A stretch of 64,000 nucleotides of DNA from Lachnospiraceae bacterium (GTDB taxonomy: Bacteria > Bacillota > Clostridia > Lachnospirales > Lachnospiraceae): positions 1 to 64,000 of the forward strand of contig JAITGA010000030.1 in NCBI GenBank assembly GCA_031280955.1, written 5' to 3'. Shown in pieces: positions 51,071 to 59,912 of the stretch. The notes beneath the pieces are model-generated. The model was not told the origin of the DNA. It was given only the letters and a program-made list of their open reading frames with translations, and did not search any database. Numbering within the stretch: the first letter of the stretch is position 1; the number at the start of each line of letters is the position of its first letter. Both the position numbers and the translations under genes were made by a program.

Positions 51071-52252
51071 ATGAGCGACATAATTTATATGGATAATGCG
51101 GCAACAACGAAAGTAGCGCCAGAGGTGCTGACGGCGATGTTGCCGTATTTTTCAGAGGATTTCGGCAATCCCAACAGTATCTACAGTCATGGGGCAAAAG
51201 CCCTGCGGGCTGTTACCGCAGCGAGGAAGCAAATAGCCGCTACCTTGAATGTTGCCGCAGAAGAGATATACTTCACCGCCGGAGGGACTGAGTCTGACAA
51301 CTGGGCGATCAAAGGCGTTTGTGAGGCTTATGCGGGCAAAGGGCGGCATATCATCACGTCAAAGATTGAGCATCATGCGATTCTTTATACCTGTGAATAC
51401 ATGGAGCAAAATGGTTATGATGTCACTTATTTGGGTGTTGATGAAAATGGCATCATCTGCCTTGATGAGCTAAAGCGGTCAATCCGCCCTGATACTATCC
51501 TTATTTCGATTGGGTTTGCCAATAATGAAATCGGCACGATTCAACCGATTGGTGAAATAGGGCTGATAGCACGGGAGAGAGGAATCATTTTTCATACCGA
51601 TGCTGTCCAAGCTTACGGTCATATCGCGATAGATGCCAAGGCTTGTCATCTGGATATGATGAGTGCCAGTGCCCACAAGCTAAACGGACCCAAGGGGGTA
51701 GGCTTCCTCTATGTACGCAGTAGTGTAAAGTTACGCCCTTTCATTCATGGCGGAGCGCAGGAGCGGGGTCGTCGTGCCGGAACCGGCAATGTTCCCGCTA
51801 TCGTCGGCTTTGGGGCGGCTGCGGTGCGGGCATATACTGATTTAGAAGAGAAAAATGCCAAAACAACGAAACTTCGTGATTATTTGATAGAGCAGGTTTT
51901 GCGAGAGATACCTGATGCACGCTTAAATGGCGATCGCGAAAGGCGACTACCGGGAAATACCAATTTCTCCATTGAATATATTGAGGGGGAGTCGCTGCTT
52001 ATCATGCTTGACATGAAAGGAATCGCCGCATCGAGTGGCTCGGCTTGTACTTCTGCTTCGCTTGACCCCTCGCATGTTTTGTTGGCAATCGGACTACCAC
52101 ACGAGATTGCCCATGGGTCGCTGCGTTTGACCCTCAATGAAGAGAATACTTACGCTGAAGTCGATACCGTCGTTTTGGCGTTAAAGGAAGCAGTCACGAG
52201 ACTGCGTGATATGTCGCCACTTTATTTGGATGCAAAGAAACGTGAAAGGTAG
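51071..52252 (+). CDS. nifS: Cysteine desulfurase (NifS/IscS type)
   Basis: A pyridoxal-phosphate enzyme that takes sulfur from cysteine for iron-sulfur cluster and thio-cofactor synthesis. The PLP lysine is K203 in SASAHKLNGPKG, and the catalytic cysteine is C326 in SSGSACTSAS. The N-terminus IYMDNAATTKVAPEVLTAM is typical. The length (393) is normal. It is followed 13 bases later by a NifU-type scaffold, so the pair forms an Fe-S assembly unit of the kind common in Clostridia. Confidence 0.97.
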   Translation: MSDIIYMDNAATTKVAPEVLTAMLPYFSEDFGNPNSIYSHGAKALRAVTAARKQIAATLNVAAEEIYFTAGGTESDNWAIKGVCEAYAGKGRHIITSKIEHHAILYTCEYMEQNGYDVTYLGVDENGIICLDELKRSIRPDTILISIGFANNEIGTIQPIGEIGLIARERGIIFHTDAVQAYGHIAIDAKACHLDMMSASAHKLNGPKGVGFLYVRSSVKLRPFIHGGAQERGRRAGTGNVPAIVGFGAAAVRAYTDLEEKNAKTTKLRDYLIEQVLREIPDARLNGDRERRLPGNTNFSIEYIEGESLLIMLDMKGIAASSGSACTSASLDPSHVLLAIGLPHEIAHGSLRLTLNEENTYAEVDTVVLALKEAVTRLRDMSPLYLDAKKRER

Positions 52253-52265
52253 GATACAGACTAAT

Positions 52266-52688
52266 ATGTATACAGAAAAAGTAATGGAACACTTCCAAAA
52301 TCCCCGCAATGTCGGTGAAATCGAAAACGCCTCGGCAATCGGGACGGTCGGAAACGCTAGGTGCGGCGATATTATGCGCCTTTATATAACTGTTGATGAG
52401 GCAGGAATAATCAGCGATGCCAAGTTTATGACTTATGGCTGTGGAGCGGCAATTGCGACCAGCAGCATGGCAACGGAGCTAATCATCGGCAAGACCATCC
52501 ACGAGGCAATGACAGTTACCAACCAAGCGGTGATGGCGGCTCTTGATGGTTTGCCAAATCCCAAGGTACATTGCTCATTGCTTGCCGAACAAGCCATTCG
52601 TGCCGCCCTTTGGAACTATGCTACCCAAAACGGCATGGAGATAGAGGGACTGGATGAGCCGGTAACGGATATTGGCGATCATCACTAA
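52266..52688 (+). CDS. nifU: NifU-like iron-sulfur scaffold protein
   Basis: The 140-residue protein has the three scaffold cysteines C33 (RCGD), C59 (YGCGAA) and C103 (VHCSLLA), with D35 next to the first. It assembles Fe-S clusters with sulfur from the desulfurase upstream. I chose the ATG at 52266, where the family start MYTEKVMEHFQNPRN is recognisable. The frame remains open to 52206 but overlaps the nifS end. Only the NifU N-terminal domain is present, as in many Firmicutes. Confidence 0.95.
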   Translation: MYTEKVMEHFQNPRNVGEIENASAIGTVGNARCGDIMRLYITVDEAGIISDAKFMTYGCGAAIATSSMATELIIGKTIHEAMTVTNQAVMAALDGLPNPKVHCSLLAEQAIRAALWNYATQNGMEIEGLDEPVTDIGDHH

Positions 52689-52780
52689 GTGGTAGAGAAA
52701 ATATCTCAGAGAGAGATGACCCCATTTTTGTAGGTGGGGGAGTTCTGGAGTTGAATTTCACAACAAGAAAGGCGGGGAAG

Positions 52781-53506
52781 ATGAAAAAAGCATTAGTTTT
52801 TTGGGGTGGTTGGGATGGACACGAGCCACAACTGACAAGTAAGCGTTTTGCCTCATATCTGCGTGAAGAGGGTTTCGCGGTGGAGTTGAGTGACAAGTTG
52901 GATGTATTTGCCGATCTGGAGATGCTCATGGATTTGGATATGATTGTTGCCTGTTGGACGATGGGTGAGATTGAGCATGACTATGTCGTCAATATTTCCA
53001 AGGCGGTAGGCAGCGGCGTGGGACTTGCCGGATGTCATGGCGGGATGTGCGACAGCTTCCGCAACAATACCGAATGGCAGTTCATCACCGGCGGGCAATG
53101 GATTAGCCATCCCGGTGGTGACGGTGTCGAGTATATGGTGAATATCTGTCACGGTTCGAGTCCGATTACCATCGGTATCGACGATTTCATGGTGAAGAGT
53201 GAGCATTATTATCTGCATATCGATCCCGCTATTGAGGTCTTGGCAACGACACTTTTCCCCCACCCTGATGTACCTTATTACCATGTATCCAACAAGCCGG
53301 TGGCTATGCCGGTGGCATGGACGAAGTACTGGGGTAATGGGCGGGTGTACTATACCTCTTTGGGGCATCATGATGATGTGTTCGAGGGTGCGGAAGCGGC
53401 ACTATTGATGAAGAGGGGGATGTTGTGGGCGGCAGAGGGCAAAGAATATGCAATCAAGAATGCCCTGACGACCGCTCGCTTTGAAAGTGAAGCCAAGATG
53501 TACTAG
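52781..53506 (+). CDS. ThuA-like domain protein
   Basis: The 241-residue protein has the ThuA fold (glutamine-amidotransferase-like) with ALVFWGGWDGHEP at the start, a GLAGCHGGMCDSF loop, and VAWTKYWGNGRVYYTSLGHHDDVF near the end. ThuA proteins act in disaccharide or keto-sugar metabolism and are often next to Gfo/Idh oxidoreductases, as here. I chose the ATG at 52781, with AAAGGCGGGG upstream. The substrate is unknown. The 92-base gap before it holds no clear terminator. Confidence 0.9.
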   Translation: MKKALVFWGGWDGHEPQLTSKRFASYLREEGFAVELSDKLDVFADLEMLMDLDMIVACWTMGEIEHDYVVNISKAVGSGVGLAGCHGGMCDSFRNNTEWQFITGGQWISHPGGDGVEYMVNICHGSSPITIGIDDFMVKSEHYYLHIDPAIEVLATTLFPHPDVPYYHVSNKPVAMPVAWTKYWGNGRVYYTSLGHHDDVFEGAEAALLMKRGMLWAAEGKEYAIKNALTTARFESEAKMY

Positions 53507-53540
53507 GAATATTACGAGGGTGGTTTGAAAAGGAGAATAT

Positions 53541-54596
53541 ATGAAGAATATAGCAATCATCGGTTGTGGTGACATCAGCGGTATATATTTGCAAAATTTG
53601 ACAGGCAAGTTTGCCGACAGGTTAAATGTTGCAGGTATTTATGATTTGGTTGCCGATAAGGCAAAAAGTAGGGCAAAAGAATTTGGCATCAAGCGGGTAT
53701 ATGACTGTATTGATGAGATACTGGGCGATGCCGAGGTGGATATAGTCCTCAATCTGACCCGTCCTTATGAACACTACGGAGTCAGCGTCAGGGCATTGGA
53801 GGCGGGGAAGCATGTCTATACAGAAAAGCCGCTCGCCGCTTCACTGGCAGAAGGACAGGCATTGGTCGCCTTGGCAAAAGAAAAGAATCTCTTGATTGGC
53901 GGCGCACCTGATACTTTCCTTGGGGCAGGAATCAGGACTTGCCGGCAGCTAATCAGCGACGGTGAGATAGGTGATATTGTTGGTGCGAGCGCATTTATGC
54001 TGTGCCGGGGACATGAATCATGGCATCCCGATCCCGCTTTTTATTATCAATACGGGGGCGGTCCGATGATGGATATGGGTCCTTATTACCTCACGGCAAT
54101 GATTAACCTCGCCGGAGCGGTGAAAGCGGTGACGGGAATTGCCAAGGCTTCCTTCCCGACGAGGACAATTACCAGTGCCGCAAAGCATGGTACGGTGGTA
54201 AAAGTCGAAGTGCCGACACACATAACAGGTGTTATTGAATTTGCAAGCGGAGCGGTAGGAACGATTACGACATCGTTTGATGTCTGTGCTGCCGAAGTGC
54301 CAAGGATTGAGATATACGGTGCAAAAGGCACGCTCAGTGTCCCTGACCCGAATACATTTGCCGGACCGGTCAGGCTTTACCGTCATGAAACAGGCAGTTG
54401 GCAGGAGATCCCGCTTCAGTTTGACCATAGTGAAAACAGTCGGGGATTGGGGCTATATGAGATGGTATGTCATCTGGAGGATGGAAGCGTACACTTGGCT
54501 TCGGGAGAGCTGTTGCTTCATGTCCTTGAAGTAATGACGGCATTCAATTCTGCATATGAAAAACGGACGTTCGTGGAAATAGAGAGCGTGATATAA
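53541..54596 (+). CDS. Gfo/Idh/MocA family oxidoreductase
   Basis: A NAD(P)-dependent sugar dehydrogenase. The Rossmann start IAIIGCGDISGIYLQ, the EKPLAASLAEGQAL motif with the conserved lysine-proline, and the C-terminal GGGPMMDMGPYYL segment are typical. 351 residues. AAAAGGAG lies before the ATG. It follows the ThuA-like gene by 34 bases and the lepA start is 3 bases after its stop. Together with ThuA it may oxidise a sugar or sugar alcohol. The substrate is not known. Confidence 0.92.
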   Translation: MKNIAIIGCGDISGIYLQNLTGKFADRLNVAGIYDLVADKAKSRAKEFGIKRVYDCIDEILGDAEVDIVLNLTRPYEHYGVSVRALEAGKHVYTEKPLAASLAEGQALVALAKEKNLLIGGAPDTFLGAGIRTCRQLISDGEIGDIVGASAFMLCRGHESWHPDPAFYYQYGGGPMMDMGPYYLTAMINLAGAVKAVTGIAKASFPTRTITSAAKHGTVVKVEVPTHITGVIEFASGAVGTITTSFDVCAAEVPRIEIYGAKGTLSVPDPNTFAGPVRLYRHETGSWQEIPLQFDHSENSRGLGLYEMVCHLEDGSVHLASGELLLHVLEVMTAFNSAYEKRTFVEIESVI

Positions 54597-54599
54597 GGC

Positions 54600-56405
54600 A
54601 TGGCACAAGAAAGAATCAGGAATTTTTGCATAGTTGCTCATATTGATCACGGCAAATCGACCTTGGCAGATCGTATCATTGAAAAGACCGGACTTTTGAC
54701 CAGTCGCGAGATGCAGGCGCAGGTGCTTGACAATATGGACTTGGAGCGTGAACGAGGAATCACGATTAAGGCGCAGACTGTCCGGGTTATTTATCAGGCA
54801 AAAGATGGCAACGAGTATGTTTTCAATCTGATTGATACCCCGGGTCACGTCGATTTTAGTTATGAAGTGAGCCGTTCTTTGGCAGCATGTGAGGGAGCAA
54901 TTCTGGTCGTGGATGCCGCTCAGGGGATTGAAGCCCAGACGCTTGCCAATGTTTATATGGCGATTGAACATGACCTTGACGTGATTCCGGTAATCAACAA
55001 AATCGACTTACCCAGTGCCGATCCTGATAGGGTCAAAGAGGAGATTGAAGATGTAATCGGGATTGAAGCCCATGATGCCCCGCTTGTTTCTGCCAAAAGC
55101 GGACAGGGGATAGAGGATGTACTGGAAAAAGTAGTGGCAAATATCCCCGCTCCTAAGGGGAGTGTTGATGCGCCGCTCAAAGCCCTTGTTTTTGATTCAC
55201 TATATGACCCTTACAAAGGTGTGATTATCTTCGTCCGTATTATCGAGGGTAGTGTCCGTAAGGGGACGGTAATCGAGATGATGGCAACTAAAGCCCGCTC
55301 CGAGGTCGTCGAAGTGGGTTACTTTGCTCCGGGTCAGTTCATTCCCTGTGAGGAACTCTCAGCCGGTCTGGTTGGTTATATCACCGCTTCTCTCAAGAAC
55401 ATCGAGGATACGAGTGTCGGCGATACCGTAACTGATGCCAAAAACCCCTGTCTTTCTCCTTTGGCCGGGTATAAGAAAGCCCTGTCGATGGTTTACTGCG
55501 GTGTTTACCCTGCTGATGGGGCAAAATATCCGGATTTGCGTGATGCGCTAGACAAGCTGAAATTGAATGATGCCTCATTGTTTTATGAGCCGGAGACATC
55601 AGTAGCCCTTGGTTTTGGCTTTCGTTGTGGCTTTTTGGGGTTGCTTCATCTGGAGATAATCCAGGAACGTCTGGAGCGTGAGTATAGCCTTGACCTAGTC
55701 ACGACTGCCCCCAGTGTTATCTATATGGTACATCAAAATAATGGTGAGATTATTGAACTTACCAACCCCACCAATCTCCCCGATCCCACGATGATAAACT
55801 ATATCGAAGAGCCGATAGTGACGGCAGAAATTATTGTCACCAGTGAGTTCATCGGTCCGATTATGGAGCTTTGTCAGGAACGGCGCGGTCGTTATCTGGG
55901 AATGGAGTATATCGAGGGGACACGGACGGTGCTTAGCTATGAACTGCCGCTCAATGAGATTATCTATGATTTCTTCGATGCTCTCAAATCACGTTCACGG
56001 GGATATGCCTCCTTTGATTATGAGCTAAAGGGTTATGAACGCTCGGAAATGGTCAAGCTCGATGTGATGATAAATCGTGAGGAAGTCGATGCGCTGTCGT
56101 TTATTGTCCATCGTGATAGTGCCTATGAACGAGGACGGCGGATGTGTGAAAAGTTGAAGGATGAAATCCCCCGTCACTTGTTTGAAGTGCCGATTCAAGC
56201 GGCTATCGGCGGCAAGATAATTGCTCGTGAGACAGTAAGGGCAATGCGAAAAGATGTCTTGGCAAAGTGTTATGGCGGTGATATCAGTCGCAAGAAAAAA
56301 CTTTTGGAGAAGCAAAAAGAAGGCAAAAAGCGGATGCGGCAGATCGGCAGCGTCGAGGTTCCCCAGAAAGCATTCATGAGTGTGCTCAAACTTGATAACG
56401 GGTGA
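54600..56405 (+). CDS. lepA: Elongation factor 4 (LepA)
   Basis: A ribosome-associated GTPase. It has the G1 loop [15 protein letters not shown]2 ERGITIK, G3 DTPGHVDF, G4 NKID, then domain II, and the LepA-specific C-terminal domain with [20 protein letters not shown]. The length (601) is normal. It follows the oxidoreductase by 3 bases with no clear ribosome site of its own, and it overlaps hemW. The lepA-hemW order is a common Firmicute arrangement. Confidence 0.97.
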   Translation: MAQERIRNFCIVAHIDHGKSTLADRIIEKTGLLTSREMQAQVLDNMDLERERGITIKAQTVRVIYQAKDGNEYVFNLIDTPGHVDFSYEVSRSLAACEGAILVVDAAQGIEAQTLANVYMAIEHDLDVIPVINKIDLPSADPDRVKEEIEDVIGIEAHDAPLVSAKSGQGIEDVLEKVVANIPAPKGSVDAPLKALVFDSLYDPYKGVIIFVRIIEGSVRKGTVIEMMATKARSEVVEVGYFAPGQFIPCEELSAGLVGYITASLKNIEDTSVGDTVTDAKNPCLSPLAGYKKALSMVYCGVYPADGAKYPDLRDALDKLKLNDASLFYEPETSVALGFGFRCGFLGLLHLEIIQERLEREYSLDLVTTAPSVIYMVHQNNGEIIELTNPTNLPDPTMINYIEEPIVTAEIIVTSEFIGPIMELCQERRGRYLGMEYIEGTRTVLSYELPLNEIIYDFFDALKSRSRGYASFDYELKGYERSEMVKLDVMINREEVDALSFIVHRDSAYERGRRMCEKLKDEIPRHLFEVPIQAAIGGKIIARETVRAMRKDVLAKCYGGDISRKKKLLEKQKEGKKRMRQIGSVEVPQKAFMSVLKLDNG

Positions 56406-56419
56406 TGGGGCGGGTGAAA

Positions 56420-57838
56420 ATGAAACCCCTTAGTATTTATCTTCATATTCCCTTTTGTCGCAGTAAATGTGCTTATTGCGATTTTTTGTCGTTTGTTGCG
56501 GCAGATTATGCGCAGATAAAGGAGTATGTACGGGTGCTGACAAATGAGATTGCCGTCAAAGCTCCGTCATTCCATGAATACACGGTGACGACGGTTTTCA
56601 TCGGCGGGGGGACACCGTCACTTTTGATGGCGAGAGAAATTAAGGCGATAATAGCTAGTCTGCGTGAACATTTTAACTTTGCTGATGAAACTATTACCCC
56701 TGCCCCGGAAATGACGATAGAGGTAAATCCGGATTCAGTAACACCTGATATTTTACGTTGTTACCGTGCCATTGGTATCAATCGGTTGAGTATTGGTTTG
56801 CAGTCAACCACCGCTCGGGAACTGCAACTGCTTGGACGAACCCATAGCTATGATGACTTTTTGCTGACTTATGAAAATGCTCGGCAAGCGGGTTTTGACA
56901 ATATAAATATCGACCTCATCGCCGGATTGCCCCAGAGACAATTATCTTCGGAGAAAAAGAGTATATCATTGAATGATACCTTGCCGTATCAAGATGATAC
57001 GTTACCGTATCAAGATGATACGTTACCGTATCATCTAGAGTCATCACTGCTTCAGTCTTGGCGACAAACACTTGATGAAGTGGCTGCTCTCAAACCGGAG
57101 CATATCTCTATCTATGGACTGCAAATAGAAGCGGGTACTCCCTTCTTTGCCCGTTATGGTGAGGGGGGGACTAATGCAGGGGAGTTGCTGACAGAAGAGA
57201 TGGATCGCCGTATATATCACTTCAGTACTGCTCATCTGTCAGCATATAATTACATCCGTTATGAAATATCGAACTATGCCCGCCGCGGTTATGAGTGCCG
57301 TCACAATTTGAACTACTGGCGGCGGGGGGATTATCTCGGATTGGGTTTGGGGGCGGCTTCGATGATTGCCAATGTGAGATGGTGTAACACCCGTTTCCAA
57401 GAAAGTTATATCATGACTTACTCAAAAAACGATAAAAAAACACGTGATTTGTGGAATAACGAGTGTTATGTAAAAGTGAGTAGTGACGCAATTAGGAATG
57501 GGAGCGGAAATGGAAAAACATATTTGGAAGTGGATAGAAGTATAGCATCGGAGAATGACAAAAGCATCGATAAAAGCAAAGGCAGAGGCAAGGAAGAGTT
57601 ACAAGTGTTATCGAAAGCGGAGCAGATGGAGGAGTTCATGTTCCTTGGACTCAGATTGACCGAGGGAGTCAATGAAGCCGTTTTTGAAGATAACTTCGGG
57701 ATAAAGATAGATGATGCCTACCCCGGGGTTTTGGGGAAGCTATCAGATGAGGGTTTGATTGTCGTAGCGGAGAACATTTCCCTGACCGAAAAGGGGATAG
57801 ATGTGAGTAATTATGTTTTGGCGAAGTTTATCTTTTAA
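56420..57838 (+). CDS. hemW: HemW-like radical SAM protein with repeat insertions
   Basis: HemW binds heme and a 4Fe-4S cluster and acts as a heme chaperone. The radical SAM cysteines are C13, C17 and C20 (CRSKCAYC), followed by IGGGTPSLL and GLPQR. It has two unusual insertions: a threefold DTLPYQD repeat at about 186-205, encoded by a palindromic tandem repeat, and a polar low-complexity stretch at about 335-395. The protein is therefore about 472 residues, longer than the usual 370-400. I prefer the ATG at 56420, though GTG 56402 or ATG 56405 would overlap the lepA stop. Confidence 0.9.
   Translation: MKPLSIYLHIPFCRSKCAYCDFLSFVAADYAQIKEYVRVLTNEIAVKAPSFHEYTVTTVFIGGGTPSLLMAREIKAIIASLREHFNFADETITPAPEMTIEVNPDSVTPDILRCYRAIGINRLSIGLQSTTARELQLLGRTHSYDDFLLTYENARQAGFDNINIDLIAGLPQRQLSSEKKSISLNDTLPYQDDTLPYQDDTLPYHLESSLLQSWRQTLDEVAALKPEHISIYGLQIEAGTPFFARYGEGGTNAGELLTEEMDRRIYHFSTAHLSAYNYIRYEISNYARRGYECRHNLNYWRRGDYLGLGLGAASMIANVRWCNTRFQESYIMTYSKNDKKTRDLWNNECYVKVSSDAIRNGSGNGKTYLEVDRSIASENDKSIDKSKGRGKEELQVLSKAEQMEEFMFLGLRLTEGVNEAVFEDNFGIKIDDAYPGVLGKLSDEGLIVVAENISLTEKGIDVSNYVLAKFIF
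56975..57032 (+). repeat. In-frame 21-bp tandem repeat inside hemW
   Basis: Nearly three copies of a 21-base unit (56975-56995, 56996-57016, 57017-57032). Each unit carries a perfect inverted repeat, GATACG-TTAC-CGTATC (first copy GATACC-TTGC-CGTATC). The length is a multiple of three, so hemW remains in frame. Confidence 0.92.
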
Positions 57839-57901
57839 TAGTCGAAATGTTTTTCAATTTATGGTAATATAGGTACAACTGGAGAAAAGGAGAACCATAC
57901 C

Positions 57902-58954
57902 ATGCCAAGAATTGAGGAAATGCTACGGATTGCCCATGAAAATAAAGCCTCCGACTTGCATATTACCGTCGGTGTGCCGCCGAAGATGCGAATCAACGGC
58001 GAGTTGGTCGAGATGGGAGGTGATCGGTTGATGCCGCCTGATACCGAGGCAATCATCGACCAAGTCATGAATGATTATCAACGCAAACGCTTTGACGAGT
58101 TGGGCGAGTGGGATATGTCATTTTCAGTCCCGGAGCTGGGACGTTACCGTGTCAATGCTTATCGACAAAGGGGAACTGTGGCGGCGGCTTTTCGTATCGT
58201 TGGTACACAAGTGCCTTCGCCGGAGGTTCTCGGTGTCCCGCAGTCGGTAATAGAGCTATACAACCGCAAGCGGGGACTCATTTTGGTAACGGGACCGACC
58301 GGGAGCGGTAAATCGACCACCTTGGCGGCAATTATTGACAAGGTAAATAATCATCGTGAGTGTCATGTCATCACCCTTGAAGACCCGATTGAGTATCTGC
58401 ATCGTCACAAGAAGTCAATGGTCAATCAACGGGAAATCGGGATTGACTCAATGAGTTATGCCAATGCTCTCCGGGCTTCACTGCGTGAAGACCCCGATGT
58501 TATACTCGTAGGTGAGATGCGTGACTTTGAAACAATTAGCGTTGCTGTTACTGCCGCTGAAACCGGTCACTTGGTCTTGTCAACCCTTCACACGACCGGG
58601 GCTGCCAGTACTGTTGATCGTGTCATTGACGTTTTCCCGCCTCATCAGCAACAGCAAATCCGTGTCCAGTTCGCCAATGTATTAGAGTCGGTAGTCTCGC
58701 AACAGCTAATTCCGACTGTTGATGGCAAGGGTAGAGCAGCGGCATTTGAGGTACTACACGCCAACCACGCCGTTCGTAATCTAGTACGTGAGGGTAAATC
58801 GCACCAACTTATCTCAGTCATGCAAACCAATCGCAAAATGGGGATGATGACGATGGATGAGGCGATTATCCAGCTTTATCACGAGGGTAAAATTAGTCGT
58901 GAACAGGCGATTTTGTTTTCGGCTGATCCTGATGGGATGGAGCGGCGCATTTGA
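57902..58954 (+). CDS. pilT: PilT-type twitching motility ATPase
   Basis: A hexameric ATPase that retracts type IV pili. Motifs are Walker A GPTGSGKSTT (131-140), Asp box VITLEDPIEYLH, Walker B VILVGEMRD, His box HLVLSTLHT, and the PilT-specific C-terminal AVRNLVREGKSHQLI. 350 residues, a normal length. GGAGAAAAGGAG precedes the ATG. It stands alone, between hemW and a phosphodiesterase, with no pilin, PilB or PilC gene in the window. Its partners must lie elsewhere. Confidence 0.95.
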   Translation: MPRIEEMLRIAHENKASDLHITVGVPPKMRINGELVEMGGDRLMPPDTEAIIDQVMNDYQRKRFDELGEWDMSFSVPELGRYRVNAYRQRGTVAAAFRIVGTQVPSPEVLGVPQSVIELYNRKRGLILVTGPTGSGKSTTLAAIIDKVNNHRECHVITLEDPIEYLHRHKKSMVNQREIGIDSMSYANALRASLREDPDVILVGEMRDFETISVAVTAAETGHLVLSTLHTTGAASTVDRVIDVFPPHQQQQIRVQFANVLESVVSQQLIPTVDGKGRAAAFEVLHANHAVRNLVREGKSHQLISVMQTNRKMGMMTMDEAIIQLYHEGKISREQAILFSADPDGMERRI

Positions 58955-58992
58955 GCTTCGCTCAAATATAGGCATTTAACGCTTTGCCTATA
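58949..58992 (+). terminator. Two tandem hairpins at the pilT end
   Basis: ATTTGAGC-TTC-GCTCAAAT (58949-58967) overlaps the pilT stop codon. TATAGGCA (58967-58974) pairs with TGCCTATA (58985-58992). Both stems are perfect 8-mers but neither has a clear T-run. They may stabilise or end the transcript. Confidence 0.5.
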
Positions 58993-59013
58993 ACATATAA
59001 AGAAAGAACTTTT

Positions 59014-59847
59014 ATGCTTTTCTTAATCATTTTTTTTGTCGCACTTCTTATTATAATTGCTTTGTTATATCTCTATGCCATCATGCCGGGGGTTGACAGA
59101 AAGCGAAGAGGACAGTTTGGCGATTTTGCGACTGTCTATTATGCCCATCGGGGTTTACATGTTACTCCCGGAGATGCTCCCGAAAACTCAATCGCTGCTT
59201 TTACCCTTGCAGCAGACCAAGGTTTTGGGATAGAACTTGATATCCAACTTTGCAAAGATGGTCAGGTCGTGGTTTTCCATGACGAAACCCTGGAGCGGAT
59301 TTGTGGTGTCACAGGGAGGCTTCTGGACTTTAGCTATGAAGAACTATCCGAGTTTACCCTTTGCGGTACGCAGGAGAAGATACCCTTACTAAAGGATGTC
59401 CTTGATTTGGTCGCTGGACGGGTACCGCTCATCATTGAATACAAAATCGTCGATGGCGACATGACGGTTTGTGCTTTGGGTGATGCCCTGCTTCGTCAGT
59501 ATCAGGGGGCATATTGCATTGAATCATTCCACCCTTTTGCCCTGCGCTGGTATCGTAAGAACCACCCCGCTGTCATCCGCGGTCAGCTAGCTGACCGCTT
59601 TACGGCAAAATCCGAGTACCGCCATCTCAAATACTGGCTTTTGCAAAATCTTTTGCTAAACTTCCTTACCCGCCCTGATTTTATCGCTTTCAATCATGAG
59701 CATAGAAAGATGTGGTCACGTTCTCTTTGCCAAAAGCTCTGGCGCAATCCTGCGGTAGCGTGGACACTCTATCAACCCGAGGAACTGACACAGGCAAAAA
59801 AACACTTTGACTGGTTTATCTTTGAAGGCTTTGCGCCTCTCCCCTAA
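59014..59847 (+). CDS. Glycerophosphodiester phosphodiesterase, membrane-anchored
   Basis: The GDPD domain has HRG (H45-R46), ENS (E57), ELDIQLCKDG (E74, D76) and VVFHDETLERI (H89), which are the metal and catalytic residues. A hydrophobic N-terminal segment (1-23) anchors it to the membrane. It hydrolyses glycerophosphodiesters from phospholipid or teichoic-acid turnover. I chose the ATG at 59014 after AAAGAAAG, giving 277 residues. The TTG at 58984 would start inside the preceding hairpin. Confidence 0.92.
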   Translation: MLFLIIFFVALLIIIALLYLYAIMPGVDRKRRGQFGDFATVYYAHRGLHVTPGDAPENSIAAFTLAADQGFGIELDIQLCKDGQVVVFHDETLERICGVTGRLLDFSYEELSEFTLCGTQEKIPLLKDVLDLVAGRVPLIIEYKIVDGDMTVCALGDALLRQYQGAYCIESFHPFALRWYRKNHPAVIRGQLADRFTAKSEYRHLKYWLLQNLLLNFLTRPDFIAFNHEHRKMWSRSLCQKLWRNPAVAWTLYQPEELTQAKKHFDWFIFEGFAPLP

Positions 59848-59912
59848 ATATGCTATACTGAAAAACAGTGAGTAAAGACATACACAATATATTTTTAAGA
59901 AAGGATGTAAAC

